Origin: an uncultured Prevotella sp.
GTDB lineage: Bacteria; Bacteroidota; Bacteroidia; Bacteroidales; Bacteroidaceae
DNA length: 9,719 nucleotides
Assembly: GCA_900555035.1 (NCBI GenBank)
Contig: USJX01000094.1
Coordinates: forward strand, 1-9,719
Reading direction: 5' to 3'
In this document: positions 7,264 through 9,719 of the stretch, piece by piece
How the letters are laid out: the number at the start of each line of letters is the position of its first letter
How positions within the stretch are numbered: position 1 is the first letter of the stretch
Program-made: the position numbers and the translations under genes
The notes under the pieces: generated by a model
What the model was told of the DNA's origin: nothing
Database searches by the model: none
Seen by the model: the letters and a program-made list of their open reading frames with translations, nothing else

Positions 7264-8874
7264 TTAGAATATCGGTGTGCCGATGCAGCCGTTAGGTGCC
7301 TGAATATGCAGCATTGCGCAAATGGTGGCGGCAATATCCGTCATATAGTGAGGCTGGGCGCTCTCGCCGTGCTGGATGCCCCAACCCATAAACAGGCAAG
7401 GAATATGGATATCGTATGGATTCCATGCTCCGTGGGTAGTTCCCTTGCTGCTGTAATAATCGTAGTGACCTGGCTTCAGTACTATCTGCACGCTTCCGCT
7501 GCGCTCACGGTTGTAACCGTTGATGGCACGGAACTTCAGTTCTTCAGGAATGCTCTCTGTGGAGGTCTTCTCCATGTCGAAGGCATAGTGCACATCCTCG
7601 TCTTTCTTCAATCTATCTACCACTGCCTGCTTGATGGCTGCGTAATCCAAACCGAGTTCTTCTATGGTATTGGTGTTGAAGAACACCTGGTAGTTCATGA
7701 TGGTCTTCACGAGATCCTTGTCGGTATTGAACTTAGCTTTCAGAATCTGATTCAGCTCTTCTACCAATCCCTTCTTGTTCCAGATGCCGGCAGGGATTCG
7801 CTGGTCTTGCAGGAAGGTGGCGTTGTTTACGCCTCCGTGGTCGGCGGTGAGGAAGGTGAGATAATTTCCCTTGCCCACGGTCTGGTCGAGATAAGCGAAG
7901 AAATCCGCCAACGCCTTATCAAGTCGGAGATAGCAATCCTCTGTTTCGATGGCGTTCACGCCCACCTGATGACCGATGTAATCGGTGCTTGAACAGCTGA
8001 TGGTCAGCAGGTCAGTATCTGTGTTTCTACCCAGGTTCTCGCCCTCGATGGCAGCCTTGGCAATATCGAAGGTCAGGTTACAGCCGAATGGGGTGTTGCG
8101 GAGAATCTTGTAGCCATGCTTCTTGTATAAGGCAGGCAAGTCGAGTGGCAATACCGCCTTCTCGCCCTCGGCGATTCCGTTCTCATAGTTGTTGTCATCG
8201 CTGGTGCTCTCCTTATAGGAATCGATAGGGTAGAGTGTCTCCCATTTCTTGGAAAGATACTTGTTAGGCAGTTTCTGCTTGTTGAACTTGTTCACCCACT
8301 CTGGCAGTTTTTCCATATAGAAGGTGCTGGTGATGAACTTGCCCGATTTATCATCAAACCAGTAAGCGCCATTGGCGTGATGACCGGCTGGGAGGATGGA
8401 AGCTCTGTCTTTCAAGGCCACGCCCACCACCTTAGAGCGGTTGTTGGTAGCCAGACGGAGTTCATCGCCGATGGTAGTTACCCACAGATTGCGAGGCGAC
8501 ATCTTGCCAGCCTTGCTGTCAGAGCCCACAGGGTTCACGGTATCATCAGCAGTACAGTACACAACCTTTCCATCCTTCACGAAGTTATTTCCGGCAATTC
8601 CGTGGATAGAAGGCACGGAACCGGTCCAGATAGAAGAGTGACCGATGGCTGTAACCGAAGGGATATAAGGAATCTTGCAGTTTTCCACGCTGAATCCTTC
8701 GCCGAGCATTCTCTTGAATCCGCCTTCGCCGTAGCGGGCGTAGTAGCGATAGAGGTAATCCCATCGCATCTGGTCGATTACGATGCCTACAACGAGCTTA
8801 GGGCGTTGAGGCTGAGCCTGTGCGATGCCGCAGAAGCAGCAGAGCACGAAGATGAGTTTAAAAATCTTATTCAT
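7264..8874 (-). CDS. PafA-like secreted alkaline phosphatase
   Basis: A 536-residue exported phosphomonoesterase of the alkaline phosphatase superfamily, close to the PafA type, which releases phosphate from organic phosphoesters outside the cytoplasm. ATG at 8874 is preferred over one 24 nt upstream because MNKIFKL... gives a proper signal peptide ending AQA then QPQ (cleavage near 20); no lipobox is seen. Active-site set: metal ligands Asp34 (VIDQ), Asp298 and His302 (STDYIGH), Asp345 and His346 (TADHGG), His481 (THGAWNPYD); nucleophile Thr75 (PSVTAIGHSS); Asn96 (GNN); Lys155 and Arg157 (KDRASILPAGHH). Each lines up with PafA T79, N100, K162/R164, D305/H309, D352/H353 and H486 at near-constant offset. 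The Lys/Arg pair marks monoesterases rather than diesterases. It is transcribed toward the lyase-like gene from its own promoter, so a joint function is not implied. Confidence 0.93.
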   Translation of the reverse strand: MNKIFKLIFVLCCFCGIAQAQPQRPKLVVGIVIDQMRWDYLYRYYARYGEGGFKRMLGEGFSVENCKIPYIPSVTAIGHSSIWTGSVPSIHGIAGNNFVKDGKVVYCTADDTVNPVGSDSKAGKMSPRNLWVTTIGDELRLATNNRSKVVGVALKDRASILPAGHHANGAYWFDDKSGKFITSTFYMEKLPEWVNKFNKQKLPNKYLSKKWETLYPIDSYKESTSDDNNYENGIAEGEKAVLPLDLPALYKKHGYKILRNTPFGCNLTFDIAKAAIEGENLGRNTDTDLLTISCSSTDYIGHQVGVNAIETEDCYLRLDKALADFFAYLDQTVGKGNYLTFLTADHGGVNNATFLQDQRIPAGIWNKKGLVEELNQILKAKFNTDKDLVKTIMNYQVFFNTNTIEELGLDYAAIKQAVVDRLKKDEDVHYAFDMEKTSTESIPEELKFRAINGYNRERSGSVQIVLKPGHYDYYSSKGTTHGAWNPYDIHIPCLFMGWGIQHGESAQPHYMTDIAATICAMLHIQAPNGCIGTPIF

Positions 8875-8896
8875 TTCTCTATATGTTATTTGATAC

Positions 8897-8915
8897 ATCT
8901 ATATCTGATATAGAT
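8897..8915. promoter_or_regulatory. 19-bp palindrome in the phosphatase leader
   Basis: ATCTATATCTGATATAGAT is a perfect 9+1+9 inverted repeat. It lies 23 nt before the phosphatase start codon and downstream of the predicted transcription start, so it would be inside the 5' leader. It could be a repressor operator or a small AT-rich hairpin near the translation start. The symmetry is certain; the role is not. Confidence 0.5.
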
Positions 8916-8943
8916 AGATTGCAATATGTTTTAAATACGCTTG

Positions 8944-8974
8944 CAAAGATACAATTTATTTTGGGATAAAACAA
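8944..8974 (-). promoter_or_regulatory. Bacteroidetes-type promoter for the phosphatase
   Basis: Read on the minus strand, TTG (8974-8972) is followed after exactly 20 nt by TATCTTTG (8951-8944), a full match to the Bacteroidetes sigma-ABfr pattern (TTG, 19-21 nt, TAnnTTTG). Transcription would start near 8937, leaving a leader of roughly 60 nt before ATG 8874 that contains the 19-bp palindrome. Confidence 0.85.
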
Positions 8975-9050
8975 TAAAAACAGAAGAAAATGGAGCAGGA
9001 AGAGCCATGAAAAGAAGAAAATGCATGGAATAGAGACTTCTTTAGGAAAA

Positions 9051-9289
9051 ACTCTTCACTCTTCACCTTTTATATTTAAGTGATTGGTATTCAATAAGAT
9101 ATAGGGTGAAGAGGTGTTTTGCCTCTTCACCACTCTTCACCACTCTTCACCGATGATAGAAGTTTGAAATCAGAAAAATTTTAGAAAGGTGAAGAGAGGG
9201 TGAAGAGTGGTGAAGAGTGAGCGATACTCTTCACCTGCTATCTGTTTGATTACCAGAAGATAATGGCGCATAGGTGAAGAGTGAAGAGT
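9051..9289. repeat. 239-bp mirror-symmetric palindromic element of CTCTTCACC units
   Basis: The ends are a perfect 17-bp inverted pair: ACTCTTCACTCTTCACC (9051-9067) and GGTGAAGAGTGAAGAGT (9273-9289). Inside, the 9-mer CTCTTCACC occurs at 9059, 9123, 9133, 9143 and 9227, and its complement GGTGAAGAG at 9105, 9188, 9199, 9209 and 9273. The layout is palindromic about position 9170 to within 1 nt. Spacer segments also match across the axis (TTGGTATTCAATAAGATA at 9085-9102 against the complement of 9238-9255, about 15 of 18). Alternative side hairpins form on each arm with 10-bp stems and 7-nt loops: 9105-9131 and 9209-9235. AAAA directly flanks both ends, a possible but weak target duplication. 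The element contains no gene, so a MITE-like or REP-like non-autonomous repeat, or a structured RNA, are the main readings. Confidence 0.85.
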
Positions 9290-9435
9290 AAAACGATATT
9301 TTCTTCCAGCACAAGGATATGGTATATGTTCTGTGAGGATCTTGCCTCCTTTTTCTTGTCTTTTATCATTCTTTCAAAAAGTATCTATTTGTATATTACA
9401 AAGTAAATCTACGAGATAGCCCACTGTCAGATACT

Positions 9436-9501
9436 CCGCCAGTTAGCTGTTCTAGGTCCGCTAGTTGGCTGTCCTAGGTCCGCCAGTTCACTGTTTGGGC
9501 A
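9436..9501. repeat. Three 22-bp tandem repeats (CCGCCAGTTAGCTG... type)
   Basis: Units start at 9436, 9458 and 9480. The first two differ at three positions and both end CTAGGT; the third matches for its first nine bases and then diverges. The 22-bp period is not a multiple of three, which argues against coding. An inverted partial copy, AGCTGGCTGGCG, lies at 9506-9517. Confidence 0.8.
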
Positions 9502-9517
9502 TAGTAGCTGGCTGGCG
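9437..9517 (+). other. Potential long-range stem from tandem repeat and inverted copy
   Basis: CGCCAGTTAGCT (9437-9448) in unit 1 can pair over 12 contiguous positions with AGCTGGCTGGCG (9506-9517) if two G-U wobbles are allowed, enclosing units 2 and 3. Unit 2 can compete for the same partner with more wobbles. The pairing is visible in sequence; whether the region is transcribed is unknown. Confidence 0.4.
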
Positions 9518-9530
9518 AACACTCAAAAGC

Positions 9531-9561
9531 GAAAAAAAACTCTATGATTGAAAAAAAACTC
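9531..9561. repeat. Direct repeat GAAAAAAAACTC with two A8 tracts
   Basis: GAAAAAAAACTC occurs at 9531-9542 and 9550-9561, 19 bp apart, which is close to two helical turns. A-tracts in this phasing bend DNA. They lie 35-60 bp upstream of the -7-like box at 9593, where an UP-element-like or curved segment would act. Confidence 0.6.
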
Positions 9562-9571
9562 CTAAAGGAGT
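9551..9571 (-). terminator. Small hairpin with T8 on the minus strand
   Basis: ACTCC (9558-9562) pairs with GGAGT (9567-9571) around a TAAA loop. Read on the minus strand the hairpin is followed directly by eight T (9558-9551), the form of a weak intrinsic terminator for a leftward transcript entering from beyond the window. The stem has only five pairs, so this is tentative. Confidence 0.35.
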
Positions 9572-9592
9572 GAACTTTTCAGATTTTATTTG

Positions 9593-9600
9593 TACTTTTG
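9593..9600 (+). promoter_or_regulatory. Candidate -7 box TACTTTTG of a rightward promoter
   Basis: TACTTTTG fits TAnnTTTG exactly. No TTG stands 19-21 nt upstream, so only half of the promoter is supported, but A8 tracts lie further upstream. Transcription would start near 9607 and run off the window end, immediately meeting CAGTATTTTACTG (5-bp hairpin, 9611-9623) and seven T (9624-9630). Confidence 0.4.
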
Positions 9601-9654
9601 CCATGTCATTCAGTATTTTACTGTTTTTTTAGCAACACTAGGATAAGTGGTAAC

Positions 9655-9682
9655 TACTCAGCACCCCCTATGGGCATGAGTA
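9655..9682 (+). other. Hairpin TACTCA...TGAGTA near window end
   Basis: TACTCA (9655-9660) pairs with TGAGTA (9677-9682). Inside, a CCC of the C-run (9664-9668) can pair with GGG (9672-9674) across a small internal loop. No T-tract follows, so it is not an ordinary terminator. It may belong to the leader of whatever lies to the right, or to the end of a mobile element; neither can be decided here. Confidence 0.35.
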
Positions 9683-9719
9683 ATCGTCTTACTGTTGTAC
9701 TACAGCAAGAATTGCATTG

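Larger units (their letters stand above)
8875..9719. other. 845-bp gene-free region, repeat-rich
   Basis: No open frame here has convincing coding features. From left to right it holds the phosphatase leader and promoter (to 8974), an A/G-rich stretch with AGAAGAAAATG twice (8982-8992, 9013-9023), the 239-bp palindromic element, a plain AT-rich stretch (about 9290-9430) in which I see nothing definite, the 22-bp tandem repeats, two A8 tracts with a hairpin, a -7-like box, and a hairpin near the end. A frame open from ATG 9670 to the window edge is too short to judge and has a C-rich upstream. Confidence 0.7.

Noticed and set aside
7237..7992. Plus-strand open frame of 251 codons across the phosphatase gene
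   Set aside because: It overlaps the catalytic core of the minus-strand phosphatase and shows no domain of its own; it is a coding shadow. The plus-strand frame at 8377-8913 is rejected for the same reason.
9123..9217. CRISPR-like or coding interpretation of the CTCTTCACC repeats
   Set aside because: The repeats are 9-10 bp, adjacent and in both orientations, without spacers. Reading frames through them stop early.
9334..9353. GAGG/CCTC mini-hairpin followed by CTTTTTC as a terminator
   Set aside because: The stem is only four pairs and no gene ends nearby.
9436..9501. CRISPR array
   Set aside because: The units are directly adjacent 22-mers with no spacers, and no cas gene is nearby.
9603..9632. 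Nine-codon frame MSFSILLFF followed by a stop
   Set aside because: It starts at or before the predicted transcription start and its T-rich codons are explained by the hairpin/T7 segment.
9670..9719. Possible first codons of a gene (ATG GGC ATG AGT AAT CGT...) running off the window
   Set aside because: Only 16 codons are visible, the upstream is C-rich instead of A-rich, and the ATG lies inside a hairpin; there is not enough to call a CDS.

Overview
The window looks like a piece of a Bacteroidales chromosome, most likely Prevotellaceae (Prevotella/Segatella-like). The reasons are a good Bacteroidetes-type promoter (TTG, 20 nt, TATCTTTG) ahead of the phosphatase gene, A/T-rich start regions without strong Shine-Dalgarno sites, a large secreted carbohydrate-active protein with the short C-terminal domain common in this group, and a PafA-type phosphatase. 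The genus is inference; Bacteroidota is well supported.

Left part (1-3340): three same-strand genes, clpS (5' end cut by the window edge), clpA and aat. clpA and aat are 6 nt apart, and the unit ends at a clear terminator (3292-3340). Together they encode a complete bacterial N-degron (N-end rule) branch. Aat adds Leu/Phe to N-terminal Arg/Lys, ClpS recognises the resulting N-degron, and ClpA unfolds the substrate for ClpP, which is not in the window.

Middle (3424-7263): a 1237-residue secreted protein with a LamG-like domain, an alginate-lyase-like catalytic domain, three Ig-like repeats of about 86 residues, a possible beta-trefoil and a C-terminal sorting-like domain. No susC/susD-like genes lie beside it here. 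It converges on a minus-strand gene for a PafA-like alkaline phosphatase (7264-8874) whose known active-site residues are all present. A strong stem-loop sits between the two stop codons. The phosphatase has its own promoter and a leader palindrome.

Right part (8875-9719): 845 bases with no convincing gene but a lot of structure. The main item is a 239-bp, almost mirror-symmetric palindromic element (9051-9289) built from five CTCTTCACC and five inverted GGTGAAGAG units. It is followed by a 22-bp tandem repeat with an inverted partial copy, two A8 tracts 19 bp apart, a small hairpin, a Bacteroidetes -7-like box and another hairpin at the window end. Separately, both aat and the large secreted-protein gene carry short degenerate tandem copies of their own 3' ends between stop codon and terminator.
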